Positions 1-9,579 of a stretch of 64,000 nucleotides of DNA are shown piece by piece (the first letter of the stretch is position 1; each line of letters begins with the position of its first letter). Source of the stretch: Gammaproteobacteria bacterium (lineage in GTDB: Bacteria; Pseudomonadota; Gammaproteobacteria; SZUA-152); the NCBI GenBank assembly GCA_011321815.1, contig DROS01000053.1, forward strand, positions 1 through 64,000. The letters run 5' to 3'. Made by a program: the position numbers and the translations under genes. The notes under the pieces were generated by a model. That model worked only from the letters and a program-made list of their open reading frames with translations. It was not told where the DNA came from and did not search any database.

Positions 1-133
1 ACATCGAACCTGTTCGGGCTCGAATAAATTCCCCACATCTGGTATAAAGCCGCTGCTCGTAGCGGCGTGCTTTAACGTGCACGTCACGATTACATATTCA
101 CTGTTCCATATTTTTCATGTGGTGATTAAAAAA

Positions 134-625
134 ATGACCTTCAAAACCCCGTCCCCCACTGTTTATTTTGGCAGTCTGCTCATTACAATACCCGTCGCTG
201 GTCTGGTTTACTGGATTCTGCAAACACAAAACCTGATAGGCAATGGCTTGCTCGTATTGGGTGCAGGGCTGCTCATCGGGCATCTGATTGGCACTTGCAG
301 CCGGGCTGCTGTATCGACACCACGCCGCGCACCCACGGCAGACCACACCTCACACACTACCGCCGCCCAGCCTGGCAACACCACCAGTCTCTATGTTGGC
401 AATCTCGCCTACCGTGCAAAACGTGGTGAACTGCACGCATTATTTTCACAGTATGGACAGGTCAATTCCGTGCGCATCATGATGGACCGCACCACTCACC
501 GGCCACGGGGTTATGCCTTCGTGGAAATGGAAAGCAACGCCGCGCACGAAGCCATCAGTCAACTGGATAACACCGAGTTTTGTGAACGCAATTTGCGCGT
601 CAGCGAAGCAAAACAGAGGCAATAG
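134..625 (+). CDS. Membrane-anchored RRM-type RNA-binding protein
   Basis: About 163 residues from the ATG at 134. An in-frame GTG at 77 would add 19 residues but has no visible ribosome-binding site, and neither does the ATG, so the start is uncertain. Two hydrophobic segments at the N-terminus (roughly residues 10-30 and 34-53) look like a helical hairpin. A Ser/Thr/His/Pro-rich linker follows, then one RNA recognition motif (about residues 84-160) with RNP-2 LYVGNL and RNP-1 RGYAFVEM both intact. RRM proteins bind single-stranded RNA through the aromatic residues of these motifs. The likely job is an RNA-binding module held at the inner membrane, but no target can be read from the sequence. 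It converges on the HD-GYP gene 18 bases downstream. The RRM assignment is firm; the membrane anchoring is inferred from hydrophobicity. Confidence 0.85.
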   Translation: MTFKTPSPTVYFGSLLITIPVAGLVYWILQTQNLIGNGLLVLGAGLLIGHLIGTCSRAAVSTPRRAPTADHTSHTTAAQPGNTTSLYVGNLAYRAKRGELHALFSQYGQVNSVRIMMDRTTHRPRGYAFVEMESNAAHEAISQLDNTEFCERNLRVSEAKQRQ

Positions 626-643
626 AAACCGCACCAGCCATAT

Positions 644-2701
644 TCAGACATGCTTGAGTCGCTCGTAAACATCCAGCATGCGTGGCAGTGATCGCTCAGC
701 AGCGGCAATCACCAACGGATCAAAATGCCCGCCGGCGTCTTCGCGCAACACGGCCATGGCCTTTTCGATGGACCATGCCTCTTTGTAAGGACGCTTGCTG
801 GTGAGTGCGTCAAATACGTCAGCAACAGCAACGATGCGTGCGGACAAGGGAATATCCTGCCCCGCAAGTCCGTTGGGATAGCCACTGCCATCAAATTTTT
901 CATGGTGGCACTCAGCAATCTCAATACCCACTGTAAAAATACTATGGCCATGGGCATTCATTTGCGCCTCGCTGCGTCGTAACACCTGCCCCCCAATACC
1001 GGGGTGTTTTTCCATCTCGGCACGCTCTCCGGCGGTCAACCGACCCGGCTTAAGCAGAATTTCATCCTTGATACCCACCTTACCGATATCATGCATGGGT
1101 GCAAAACGAAAAATATCACGAATGGTATTGCTGTTTAATTGCGCCCCGTATTCACTGTCACCCGCCAGCTGCTCGGCAATAATGACCGAGTACAGGCTCA
1201 TGCGCACCAGGTGATCACCGGTTTCCGGGTCACGGCTTTCCGCCAGTTTGGCCAGACCCGATACCGCAGAAATCACCAGATCTTCCATTACCACAGTGCG
1301 CTCCACACTGTGCGCCACCTGACCTGCGATATTCGTCAGCCATTCCAGATGCTCCTCCGTATACGCACAGGGCTGGCGCGTGGCAAATACCAGCATCATG
1401 CCACCGTCCGGCGTACTGGAAAGCGGTAAATATACCGCCGCACCAAAACCTTCCTGCTGTAACTGCATTGCAAATTCAGCTTCCGGGTGTTGCTGCGCAT
1501 ACTCATCCAGGTGAGGGATCGGCAGAGGCCGGGCAGCCCGCAGTAACACGTCAAAATCCGCCGCAGGATCAGCAAACATTTTGCCTTCACGTAACAGGCC
1601 CGCTTGTGGGTGCGCAACGGCAACCGTGTGCATGCGCTCCAGTGACACGCTACGTTTGTCCGGCAAAACCGATAACATACCCACCCAGTCCAACGGCAGA
1701 AATCCCCGGAATTCTTCAAAAATAAAACACAGGGTATCGCTGAGACTGGTGCCATGATTTATACGGTCGGTGAGTCGGAACAGGGTATCCAGCCGCCGTG
1801 ACAAATGATTGAACCCCTGTGTCATCTGGCCGATTTCGTTGTCCGTGGTAACCGGCACCTGATACCCCAGTTCCCCTCGCCATACCCGGTTGAATCCGGC
1901 CAAAGTCAGCTTCAGCGGGTGCAGCACCTTGCGATACAACAGCGCCAGGATAAACGCCAGCAACATGACCATGAATAACAACGCGGCCTGATTAACCTGC
2001 TTCAGCAGGCGCAATTTGTTTTCCATCATATGCTGAAAGGCATGGGTAAGATCCGTGGCCGCACCTTGCAAAGCTTCATCATGGTCCAACACATATTGCG
2101 CGGTCAGTTGTAAAGTCTCACCCATCTTCGAACGGGATTTTCCCCATACCCGTAACAACTTCTGGCGGTAGGTCCGCCAAAAACGCGCCGTGGTTTCGAG
2201 CTGCGCAACGGCCTCCTCATCCCAGTTGCAGTCGAGAACCTCCGCACGCCCCGTCAACTCCGGCGGCAGGCTTCGCTCTTCGAAGGCTTTGATGATCCTG
2301 TCAAACAGTTGCACTTGGTGATTCAGGTCACGCGCAAACGTCGATGGCCCGCCATTGGCCACAGCGTTTTCTGCCAGGCTGCCGGTGGCCTGTCGATAAT
2401 GCAACGCCTGCCCGGCCATGGACTGACTGGTTACACGCAACTGCCCGGCCAGATTAAGAATGGCGTAATCATGCTTGCGCAATCCGACTTCGTACAGTGT
2501 AAACACCACCGTACTGGTAAACGCAGCGGCCAGCAAAGCCAGCGCCAAACTGATCTGGGTACGCAAAGAACTAATCCAGCGAATCGGCTGTACCTGGGCT
2601 GCCCCAACATCTGTCGTCGCGTCTGCTGTATCCACTTTTATACCGGTCATAGCACCATTTGTAGGCATCCCCTTTTTCCGCATATCATTGCAACGGCTCA
2701 T
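644..2701 (-). CDS. HD-GYP domain cyclic-di-GMP phosphodiesterase with PilJ-like sensor, HAMP and GAF-like domains
   Basis: A 685-residue membrane sensor. The start at 2701 is chosen because AGGA lies 7 bases upstream; the open frame continues further 5' but into the next gene's coding region. Order: TM1 (about 50-70), a periplasmic sensor whose opening (NLAGQLR near residue 85) resembles the PilJ/NarX type, TM2 (about 239-257), HAMP (about 258-306), a GAF-like region (about 316-471), and a C-terminal HD-GYP domain. The metal-binding HD pair is in MHDIGK (His537-Asp538), and the signature HHEKFDGSGYP is at about 599-609. HD-GYP enzymes hydrolyse c-di-GMP to pGpG or GMP in the cytoplasm, so this gene probably links a periplasmic signal to lower c-di-GMP. 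The signal is unknown. It is divergent from the DUF3549 gene across 155 bases. Confidence 0.9.
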   Translation of the reverse strand: MSRCNDMRKKGMPTNGAMTGIKVDTADATTDVGAAQVQPIRWISSLRTQISLALALLAAAFTSTVVFTLYEVGLRKHDYAILNLAGQLRVTSQSMAGQALHYRQATGSLAENAVANGGPSTFARDLNHQVQLFDRIIKAFEERSLPPELTGRAEVLDCNWDEEAVAQLETTARFWRTYRQKLLRVWGKSRSKMGETLQLTAQYVLDHDEALQGAATDLTHAFQHMMENKLRLLKQVNQAALLFMVMLLAFILALLYRKVLHPLKLTLAGFNRVWRGELGYQVPVTTDNEIGQMTQGFNHLSRRLDTLFRLTDRINHGTSLSDTLCFIFEEFRGFLPLDWVGMLSVLPDKRSVSLERMHTVAVAHPQAGLLREGKMFADPAADFDVLLRAARPLPIPHLDEYAQQHPEAEFAMQLQQEGFGAAVYLPLSSTPDGGMMLVFATRQPCAYTEEHLEWLTNIAGQVAHSVERTVVMEDLVISAVSGLAKLAESRDPETGDHLVRMSLYSVIIAEQLAGDSEYGAQLNSNTIRDIFRFAPMHDIGKVGIKDEILLKPGRLTAGERAEMEKHPGIGGQVLRRSEAQMNAHGHSIFTVGIEIAECHHEKFDGSGYPNGLAGQDIPLSARIVAVADVFDALTSKRPYKEAWSIEKAMAVLREDAGGHFDPLVIAAAERSLPRMLDVYERLKHV

Positions 2702-2856
2702 TTTTATTCCTGTAAAAACAAGATGCGCAACATTACTGTTCGTTACCAACCCCAACCCACGCCACGGCCAACAACAGAAAGGCCCGTTTGAGAAAAAAAC
2801 CGGCCTCAACTCAAACAGACCAGCAGAATGCGCATACGTTTGATAAAATCGCACCC

Positions 2857-3960
2857 ATGACTGACAGAAATCCTCTTCCGCAGACTCTGAGTGAGTTTCT
2901 GCAACAAACCGGCGCCTTGGTACAATTTTACGACATGGGCCGTCGCCTGGTGAAAATCCCGGCTGCCGACATGCTGGCCATCGAACGCCAGCAGCAAGCC
3001 TATCCGCAGCCATTTTTGCGCAGCGCCTCATTGGCTGTATTGTTTTATTACGAAAACAGCGATACCACCAACAGCGACCAGCAAATCTGGTTTCTGAAAT
3101 TTCCACTGGACGAACAGGGACTGCTGCAACAGGCCGCGCGTGATGATTTTCTGCGGCGCATGGTGGAACGGCTGGCGGAACAGGCGCTCGCCAAACATAA
3201 TCCCGAATCCACGCAAAGCCCACCCAACATGCCGGAAGACAACCCCCACGGTTTCACCCCGCGTGAAGACCGCATGGCCTGCTTTCACGCCAGGGTCGCC
3301 AAACAGCTCGGCCAGCCGGCCAGTCAGTTTTACGCCCACGCCGCTGATTATTTCACCGGCAGCAATGGCTTCGAGCAATGGAATTTTGTTGGCCTGCAAG
3401 GCATCGCCGATGTCGCCACCCGCCTCGACGAAAACGACAATCTGGCGACCTTGATCAAAGCCATTCCACAATTGCCCATCACACCGTTTGCAGCATTATG
3501 CAGCTGCCTGGAAAACGAAGTCATCGACCCTGCCCTGAGCGCCGCCTTATCGGCGCGCATAACAACGGCCCTGCAAGAGACCGATGCCGACATTGCCGCC
3601 AATACCGTTGCCGCCGCTATTCGTGGCCTGTCCCACGGCAGTGATCAACAGACACTCATCACCGCCCTCCACTCTGTGCTGGGCAGCAATAGTGGGCGCA
3701 ACGTGGAAGTGCTGGCCACCATTGCCGGACGGGCCTGGCAATGTCTCGCACAGGAAGACATCCGCCGTGCTTTTTTATGTAACCTGGCCCTTTGTGATGC
3801 CGGCCAGGGGGCTTTTGACAACATCATGGCCGACTTGATGTTTATGCCCGGTCTGCGTCAACCATTACTGGATGAATTGCACAACCTGCGTGACACTGAT
3901 AGTTGTACGCAACCACAGACCGATGTTATCAACCATTTTTTTCGGTCATTACAAACCTAA
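2857..3960 (+). CDS. DUF3549 family protein
   Basis: 367 residues from the ATG at 2857. Further upstream in-frame starts would extend toward the divergent HD-GYP gene and are not supported by family length. The N-terminus (TLSEFLQQTGA followed by FYDMGRR) is the hallmark of DUF3549, a family of gammaproteobacterial proteins of unknown function. No signal peptide or membrane segment is visible. The C-terminal half is alpha-helical and Ala/Leu-rich with repeat-like helices, suggesting a soluble scaffold. It lies 24 bases upstream of purT on the same strand and may share its transcript. Function is unknown; the family assignment rests on recognising the N-terminal pattern. Confidence 0.8.
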   Translation: MTDRNPLPQTLSEFLQQTGALVQFYDMGRRLVKIPAADMLAIERQQQAYPQPFLRSASLAVLFYYENSDTTNSDQQIWFLKFPLDEQGLLQQAARDDFLRRMVERLAEQALAKHNPESTQSPPNMPEDNPHGFTPREDRMACFHARVAKQLGQPASQFYAHAADYFTGSNGFEQWNFVGLQGIADVATRLDENDNLATLIKAIPQLPITPFAALCSCLENEVIDPALSAALSARITTALQETDADIAANTVAAAIRGLSHGSDQQTLITALHSVLGSNSGRNVEVLATIAGRAWQCLAQEDIRRAFLCNLALCDAGQGAFDNIMADLMFMPGLRQPLLDELHNLRDTDSCTQPQTDVINHFFRSLQT

Positions 3961-3984
3961 ACTGAAAAAAAACCAGGGCCCCAC

Positions 3985-5199
3985 ATGAAAATAGGCACCC
4001 CTCTTTCCCATAGCGCACTGCGCGTAATGTTGCTGGGCAGCGGCGAACTGGGCAAAGAAATCATCATCGCCCTGCAACGCCTGGGCGTGGAAGTCATTGC
4101 CGTGGATCGCTACGACAATGCGCCGGGACAACAGGTGGCACACCGTGCATATACCGTTGATATGACCGATGGTAACGCATTGCGCACACTGATTGAGCAG
4201 GAAAAACCCCATTTTATCGTGCCGGAAATCGAGGCCATCGCCACCGGCATGCTGGCAGAAATCGAGGCCGATGGCCTGACACAGATAATACCCACTGCAC
4301 GCGCCACACAATTGACCATGAATCGCGAAGGCATTCGCCGACTGGCCGCGGAAGAACTGGAAATACCCACTTCACGTTATGCCTTTGCCGATTCGCTGAA
4401 TGAATTACCGCTAGCCATTGAGGGTGGCGTAGGTTATCCCTGCATCATCAAACCAGTGATGTCATCATCAGGCAAGGGTCAGTCCACCATACACACCCGG
4501 GACGATGTGGCCGCAGCCTGGGACCACGCCATCAGCAGCGGTCGTGTGTCGCAGACCCGGGTGATTGTGGAAGAAATGATCCGCTTTGATTTTGAAATCA
4601 CCCAGCTCACCGTGCGCGCACTGAATGCACAAGGCAAGCTGCAAACCTATTTTTGTGACCCCATTGGCCACCTGCAACAACAAGGTGACTACGTGGAAAG
4701 CTGGCAGCCCCAGCTCATGAGTGAAATAGCCCTGGCGCGCTCCCGGCAAATAGCCAAAGACATAACCGACAATCTTGGTGGCCGTGGCCTGTTTGGGGTG
4801 GAACTGTTCATCAAGGGCGACGAGGTCTGGTTCAGTGAAGTCAGCCCGCGGCCGCACGACACCGGCATGGTCACCATGGTGACCCAGGCGCAAAATGAAT
4901 TTGAACTGCATGCCCGCGCCATTCTCGGCCTGCCGGTGGACACCCGCCTGCGCGAGCCCGGAGCCAGCGCAGTTATTTATGGCGAGCACGAACAGGCCGG
5001 CATTGCTTTTGAAGGCCTCGCCGACGCATTGCGCGTTCAGCAAACCGAATTACGTTTGTTCGGTAAACCCGAGGCCTTCATGCGCCGCCGCATGGGTGTG
5101 GCTCTGGCTTACGGCGGTGGCGGCACCACCCACAGCGCCAATGATGCCCGCCAACGCGCCAAACAGGCCGCATCGCTTATCAGACCCGTACCCAAATAA
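3985..5199 (+). CDS. purT: Formate-dependent phosphoribosylglycinamide formyltransferase (GAR transformylase 2)
   Basis: 404 residues, the usual length. PurT uses formate and ATP to formylate GAR in the third step of purine synthesis, independently of the folate-dependent PurN. The N-terminal nucleotide-binding fold shows LGSGELGKE (about residues 16-24). A central ATP-grasp domain includes the glycine-rich MSSSGKGQS loop and the metal-binding [25 protein letters not shown] region, which is broken here only for description. AGGG precedes the ATG at 3985. It follows the DUF3549 gene closely and is followed 8 bases later by a membrane J-domain protein. No purine-regulator site was recognised. 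Confidence 0.97.
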   Translation: MKIGTPLSHSALRVMLLGSGELGKEIIIALQRLGVEVIAVDRYDNAPGQQVAHRAYTVDMTDGNALRTLIEQEKPHFIVPEIEAIATGMLAEIEADGLTQIIPTARATQLTMNREGIRRLAAEELEIPTSRYAFADSLNELPLAIEGGVGYPCIIKPVMSSSGKGQSTIHTRDDVAAAWDHAISSGRVSQTRVIVEEMIRFDFEITQLTVRALNAQGKLQTYFCDPIGHLQQQGDYVESWQPQLMSEIALARSRQIAKDITDNLGGRGLFGVELFIKGDEVWFSEVSPRPHDTGMVTMVTQAQNEFELHARAILGLPVDTRLREPGASAVIYGEHEQAGIAFEGLADALRVQQTELRLFGKPEAFMRRRMGVALAYGGGGTTHSANDARQRAKQAASLIRPVPK

Positions 5200-5207
5200 C
5201 CTCTTCC

Positions 5208-5957
5208 GTGTCCCGTCTTGTCATCCTCATAGCCGTTATCCTCGTCGCCTGGCTGCTGGTGCGTTGGTTTGTGCGCACCCCTCCCAAACAGGTGATCACC
5301 ACGGCCAAGCGTGCCGGACTGCTTCTCGCTCTGCTCGTGCTTGCCTTTCTCGCCCTCACCGGCCGTCTCAACTGGATATTTGTCATCGGGGCGGCAGCCC
5401 TGCCCTTCCTGAGGCGGGGATTGACGCTGCTGCGTTTTCTGCCCATGGTGCGGGGTCTGCTGGGCGGAGCGGCCGGCCAGGCAGGTGGCGCCTTCGGTCA
5501 GCAACGCAGCCCGTTTTCCACACTGGAAACCCGCTTCCTGAGAGTCAGCCTGGATATTCGCACAGGCAATCTGGATGGCGAAATACTGGACGGCGCTTTC
5601 GAAGGGCAGTTTCTCAGCAAACTGACGCTGGATGAACTGCTGCGTCTGCTACAGGAATGCAGCACCGATCCACGCTCCGCCGCCCTGCTGGCAGCCTACC
5701 TCGACCGCCATCACAGCGGCTGGCGCACACAAACAGACAGTGGCGGCCCCCGTGAAACCCCGCCGGAACACGGCATGTCCGCCGCCGAAGCCTGTGACAT
5801 TCTGGGCGTGGAAGCCAAAGCCAGCAAAGCGGAAATTATCCAGGCCCACCGACGGCTGATTCACAAGCTTCACCCGGATCGTGGCGGCTCCACCTATCTG
5901 GCCACTAAAATCAATCAAGCCAAAGACTACCTGCTCAAACACCAGAATGCGCCATAA
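5208..5957 (+). CDS. Membrane-anchored J-domain (DnaJ-like) protein
   Basis: 249 residues from a GTG at 5208, eight bases after the purT stop. Two to three N-terminal hydrophobic segments (about 3-21, 36-50, 54-68) precede a Gly-rich linker, a helical middle domain and a C-terminal J domain (about 190-249). The co-chaperone HPD tripeptide is at 222-224 within KLHPDRGG. The arrangement recalls Tim14/Pam18-type and related bacterial proteins, in which a membrane-tethered J domain stimulates a DnaK ATPase. There is no Gly/Phe-rich or zinc-finger region, so it is not a canonical DnaJ. A local role at the inner membrane is inferred; substrates are unknown. Confidence 0.88.
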   Translation: MSRLVILIAVILVAWLLVRWFVRTPPKQVITTAKRAGLLLALLVLAFLALTGRLNWIFVIGAAALPFLRRGLTLLRFLPMVRGLLGGAAGQAGGAFGQQRSPFSTLETRFLRVSLDIRTGNLDGEILDGAFEGQFLSKLTLDELLRLLQECSTDPRSAALLAAYLDRHHSGWRTQTDSGGPRETPPEHGMSAAEACDILGVEAKASKAEIIQAHRRLIHKLHPDRGGSTYLATKINQAKDYLLKHQNAP

Positions 5958-6054
5958 ACCACCCCGCAGCAAACTGAAAAGAATGCAGGTTTGCGATGGT
6001 TTTTTCCGGTTTTTGACCGGGCATTTTGAGTCCTTAATTCACGCCGACCCTTCA

Positions 6055-6064
6055 CCCCCCCCCC
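6055..6064. repeat. Ten-base poly-C tract upstream of tusE
   Basis: An uninterrupted run of about ten cytosines lies between the J-domain gene and the tusE-like gene, about 94 bases before the latter's start. No gene or known signal is attached to it. Such runs can vary in length by slippage, and they are also common places for assembly errors. Confidence 0.7.
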
Positions 6065-6157
6065 AACAGGGATAGTTGACTAAATCGCTAGGTTATCTAA
6101 AATGGCGAACAAAGCCCTTTATGTTGCCCCGGCAACGCAAAACCGTTGGAGCCAATC

Positions 6158-6490
6158 ATGCAGGTAGAGATAAACGGCAGGATCATTGAGCTTAGCGAAG
6201 CCGGATGGTTGGAAAATCTAAGCGAATGGAGCGAAGCTCTCGCTTACGAAATTGCCAAAAATGAAAAAGTGGAACTCACCGACGAACACTGGGACATCAT
6301 CAACGAAGCCCGTAATTTTTTTGAAGAAAACGGCAAGGTATGTGAGCCCCGCGCCTTTTCCAAGATCATGAGAAAAAAATACGGCAAAGACCGCAGTGAC
6401 AGCAAATACATCTACTCCCTGTTCCCTTACGGCCTGGTAAAATCGGCCAACAAAATTGCCGGACTGCCACGTCCCAAAGGCTGTAGCTAA
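6158..6490 (+). CDS. tusE: TusE/DsrC/DsvC family sulfur-relay protein (single C-terminal cysteine type)
   Basis: 110 residues from the ATG at 6158, which has GGAG seven bases upstream. The sequence follows the DsrC fold throughout and ends in IAGLPRPKGCS. The penultimate Cys109 corresponds to CysA, the persulfide-carrying residue. The second redox cysteine of true DsrC (CysB, 11 residues earlier) is replaced by Asn98. That pattern fits TusE-like proteins, which pass sulfur from TusBCD to MnmA for tRNA 2-thiouridine, or other single-cysteine relatives, rather than the dissimilatory sulfite reductase partner. No tusBCD or dsr gene lies nearby. The family call is strong; the TusE role is inferred from the missing CysB. 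Confidence 0.88.
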   Translation: MQVEINGRIIELSEAGWLENLSEWSEALAYEIAKNEKVELTDEHWDIINEARNFFEENGKVCEPRAFSKIMRKKYGKDRSDSKYIYSLFPYGLVKSANKIAGLPRPKGCS

Positions 6491-6661
6491 CCACCTTCTT
6501 GGCCGGACATACCACACCCACCCCTGCCCGGCAGATACAATCGGCGGGACAGCCCCATTTCCCCAAGCGTGCCGCAAACCAGCACAGCACAAATTTTTGA
6601 ATCGGTCGTCATTCCACCGTAGGCTTGGAATCTGCTCCAGTCATTAGAGAATGCACAAAAC

Positions 6662-7666
6662 GTGGTACAACCGTCCTCCGCCAATACCGTATCACTGTCG
6701 ACCATCACCCACTATTGCGTGGCTCTGTTTTTTTCGCTCCCCCTTTTTTATTCATCACCGCTGCATGCCAGCGAGGAAAGCAATAAAGACCCAACAGAAA
6801 ATACGACAGAACCGCATATTTCCCTGCTGGAACCCCTGGACAGCACACGTAACGCTGTTTCACACCGGGTAACCGAATTTGCCAACTGGCTGGACAATTT
6901 TTTTGGTGATGACCGCATCTACGATGAATCACAAAACAGCCGCCTCAAGCTGAATCTGTTGCAAATCAGTGAAGAAGGCTATGAACCACGTTATAAAACC
7001 AGCCTGCAAGGCAAACTCACCCTGCCCAATACACAAAAACGGTTGAAACTTCTATTCGAAAGCGACCCCGAAGAAAATGCAAACGCCGACAACACAGTAA
7101 TAGAAGCCGTGCAGGCACAAGAACAATCCCTCGGCCTGCGTTACATCCAACTCTCCACCGAATGGCTGCGCGCCAATACCGATGTCGGTGTCCGTGTTCG
7201 CTCCGGCCTGGATACGTTCGTACGTTTTCGCCTGCGGGGATTATTCAATTTTGGCCATTGGAATCTGCGCGCCACCGAAACCTTGTTCTGGCGTGACTCA
7301 ACCGGCCCCGGTGCAAGCACACGACTGGATATCGAACGCCGGTTTGCCGAAACCTGGTTGTTCCGCGCCACCAGCAGGGCCACCTGGCTGGACAAAACCC
7401 GTCAGTTCGACATGGGGCAGGATTTTTTCCTGATCCACACCATCAACAAATACCGCGCCATCATTTATCGCGCCGGACTGACCGCCGTCAGCGAACCAAA
7501 AATGCAGACTACCGGCTACATTCTCTCTGTGCGCTTACGTCAGCAAATTCACCGTGACTGGCTGTTCTTCGAAATCAATCCCAAGGTGCTGTATCCGCAG
7601 GCTGAGGATTTTCATGCCCGGCATTCGTTAACATTCAAGCTGGAAGTTGTCTTTGGAGGAGTTTGA
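6662..7666 (+). CDS. Unrecognised exported protein
   Basis: 334 residues from a GTG at 6662, with AGAGA some 11 bases upstream. A hydrophobic stretch (about 14-34) ends in PLHA-SEE, a plausible signal peptidase I site. The mature part begins acidic and polar, then from about residue 90 shows alternating polar and hydrophobic segments rich in Arg, Trp and Phe (for example LRLRGLFNFGHWNLRATETL, spaced like beta strands). This suggests a beta-rich envelope protein. I recognise no family motif. It stands alone, 171 bases after the tusE-like gene and 464 bases before the oxygenase-PKS pair. There is no sign that it belongs to either. An outer-membrane location is only a guess. Confidence 0.75.
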   Translation: MVQPSSANTVSLSTITHYCVALFFSLPLFYSSPLHASEESNKDPTENTTEPHISLLEPLDSTRNAVSHRVTEFANWLDNFFGDDRIYDESQNSRLKLNLLQISEEGYEPRYKTSLQGKLTLPNTQKRLKLLFESDPEENANADNTVIEAVQAQEQSLGLRYIQLSTEWLRANTDVGVRVRSGLDTFVRFRLRGLFNFGHWNLRATETLFWRDSTGPGASTRLDIERRFAETWLFRATSRATWLDKTRQFDMGQDFFLIHTINKYRAIIYRAGLTAVSEPKMQTTGYILSVRLRQQIHRDWLFFEINPKVLYPQAEDFHARHSLTFKLEVVFGGV

Positions 7667-8130
7667 CCCGCGCTTTCCGTAAAAATCAACATACACGCCT
7701 GAACCGCGATCCAGAAAACCCTTTCCCGATGAATTCAAGCCGATATAACAGAAGCAGAACCCGGCCTGTTATCTTATGAAAAAACAATTCGCGTAAAACA
7801 TAATATAAAAAAGCAACCCTGAAAAAACCAAAGACCGGCCACAAACAAATAAGGATTGGCGTGTTACAAAAAAACACCTATACCCGCGCAATACATCTGC
7901 CAGGGTAATTTTAACGATATTTATAAGTGGTTTCCCTCTTGTATAATATTTTTATATGTTTGCCGGGCAAGCATTCCTTGTTTTAAGTCTATTATTCACA
8001 TTCCTTTAAAAAATATTTTTTTCATGACCTTAAATGTGACAACATAGAACCAATCCATGGGTACTGACAAGGAACCCCGCACGCCAATTTTTTCAGGTGG
8101 CAACAGGGACATAACAGGGAAGTTATTATC
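7667..8130. other. AT-rich intergenic region upstream of the oxygenase-PKS pair
   Basis: No convincing gene. Short open frames occur, but none has a placed ribosome-binding site. A weak inverted repeat (ATAACAG / CTGTTAT, 7745-7772) and a TATAAT box at 7942-7947 are the only structures seen. The stretch looks clearly more AT-rich than the flanking genes, though composition was not computed. Confidence 0.6.
7942..7947 (+). promoter_or_regulatory. Candidate -10 element upstream of the oxygenase-PKS pair
   Basis: A perfect TATAAT lies about 184 bases before the GTG start of the oxygenase gene. The region 17 bases upstream has only a poor match to a -35 box, so an activator might be required. 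This is a single-motif prediction. Confidence 0.3.
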
Positions 8131-9579
8131 GTGGGCACTAAGCCATACTACTATGGTTGGATAAACGCCAACCCCTCTGAAAAAGAGAAACGCATTGATA
8201 CCGGTAATAAATTACCAGCAGACTTTCAAGGCGTGTTATATCGCAGCGGCCCTGCTTTATTCGAACGAAACCACCAAAAAAAATCCTATTTTGTTGATGG
8301 CGACGGCATGGTTCACAGCTTTGCTTTTGATGGAAACAAAGTTCGTTATACAAATCGTTTTGTCCGTACAAAAAAATTCATGGAAGAATCCCAAAAAAAG
8401 GAATTCATTTATGACACCTGGACTTTCAGAGCCGGCCTGGACGAGTTTGATGAAGTTGAGCCACCCAAATATGAAAGCCAGGCTTATATCGCATCCGTCT
8501 TTCATCATGGAAAACTGTTCGCATTTGATGAGTCATTCAGCCCTTACGAGCTGGAGCCCGACAGCCTGGAAACGATTGGCCGATCAACATTGGGGGTACT
8601 GGACCCGCAGGCATCCTTTTCAGCACACTCTAAAATTCACACCTTCCAAAACCAATGGCTGCATTTTGGTCTGAAGCATGGAAAGCAGGCAGAGGTCTAC
8701 TTTACCATTTTTGATGGTGAAGGAGAGTTATTGAACAGCTTTTCACAAACCCTCCCCCGGGCGGTATATGTTCATGATTTTTTTACCACTGAAAATTATG
8801 TCGTGATGTGCCTGCACCCGGCGTTCGTACGCATTCAGTCGGTATTGGCGGGCACCAGAAGCTTTATCGACGCTATAAAGTGGCGTCCTGAAGAAGGAAA
8901 TCTGATCGTCGTCTATCACAAATCAGGAAAGGAAGCGCCCAAATATTATGAAGCACAAACACGCTGGTGGCTGCACTCAATTAATGCCTGGGAGGAACAC
9001 GACAGGATCATAATGGACTTTGTGGGCCATTCATCACCCGACCATCTCATGGGCAGTGCGCCTATGTACAAGAATGCACTGACAGGTACAGCTGATGGCC
9101 CCTATGCGCCTGGTGAAATCTGGCGATATGAAATTGACATAAACGGTCACAGTTTACGTGAAACACGCTTGTTTGAAGGAAATCATGAATTTCCCACCGT
9201 GCATCCCGGCCGTGTTGGTTTAAAAAACAAATTCAGCTACATGGTTAAAGGCGACGCCCAAAACCCTTTTTGGAATACTGTCGTTCAAGTTGATATGGAA
9301 TCAGGAACACAACAGGCGCATTGTTTTGGCGAAGGGGTTTATTGCTCTGAACCAATACTTGCGCCCAATACGCAGGAAGTAAGCTTTGGCATAAAAGAGG
9401 CTGGCGGCTTACTAATGTCATTAATTCATGACGGAATAAACAAACGCAATTATCTGGCGGTTTTTAGAAGTGGAGAGGTGGATCAGGGGCCTCTGACATT
9501 AATACACATTGAAAATGAAATACCGCTGACGTTTCATGGCTGCTGGAGAAGCACCCGTAAAAAGGAGTTGTCAAAATGA
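8131..9579 (+). CDS. Carotenoid oxygenase family (CCD/RPE65-type) non-haem iron dioxygenase
   Basis: 482 residues, the normal family length, from a GTG at 8131 with an AGGGA-like site about 9-11 bases upstream. These seven-bladed propeller enzymes use Fe(II) held by four histidines to split a conjugated C=C bond with O2, giving two carbonyl products. All four ligands are visible: His166 (SAHSK), His215 (VHDFF), His282 (LHSIN) and His469 (FHGCW). The early LYRSGP and VDGDGMVHSF motifs and the SEPILAPN stretch are also typical. Substrates in the family include carotenoids, apocarotenoids and stilbenes; this one cannot be read from sequence. No carotenoid biosynthesis gene (crtB, crtI) occurs in the window. 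The stop codon overlaps the start of the polyketide synthase (ATGA), so the two are probably translated together. Confidence 0.93.
   Translation: MGTKPYYYGWINANPSEKEKRIDTGNKLPADFQGVLYRSGPALFERNHQKKSYFVDGDGMVHSFAFDGNKVRYTNRFVRTKKFMEESQKKEFIYDTWTFRAGLDEFDEVEPPKYESQAYIASVFHHGKLFAFDESFSPYELEPDSLETIGRSTLGVLDPQASFSAHSKIHTFQNQWLHFGLKHGKQAEVYFTIFDGEGELLNSFSQTLPRAVYVHDFFTTENYVVMCLHPAFVRIQSVLAGTRSFIDAIKWRPEEGNLIVVYHKSGKEAPKYYEAQTRWWLHSINAWEEHDRIIMDFVGHSSPDHLMGSAPMYKNALTGTADGPYAPGEIWRYEIDINGHSLRETRLFEGNHEFPTVHPGRVGLKNKFSYMVKGDAQNPFWNTVVQVDMESGTQQAHCFGEGVYCSEPILAPNTQEVSFGIKEAGGLLMSLIHDGINKRNYLAVFRSGEVDQGPLTLIHIENEIPLTFHGCWRSTRKKELSK

Noticed and set aside
49-66. Hairpin GCCGCT / AGCGGC at the left edge
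   Set aside because: A six-base stem with no T-run; too weak to call a terminator.
2702-3223. N-terminal extension of the HD-GYP protein
   Set aside because: It would overlap the start of the DUF3549 gene and consists of Arg/Trp/Cys-rich noise; a good ribosome-binding site supports the start at 2701.
7856-8047. 63-codon frame upstream of the oxygenase gene
   Set aside because: Its TTG start abuts the only AAGGA, and the protein shows no family pattern.
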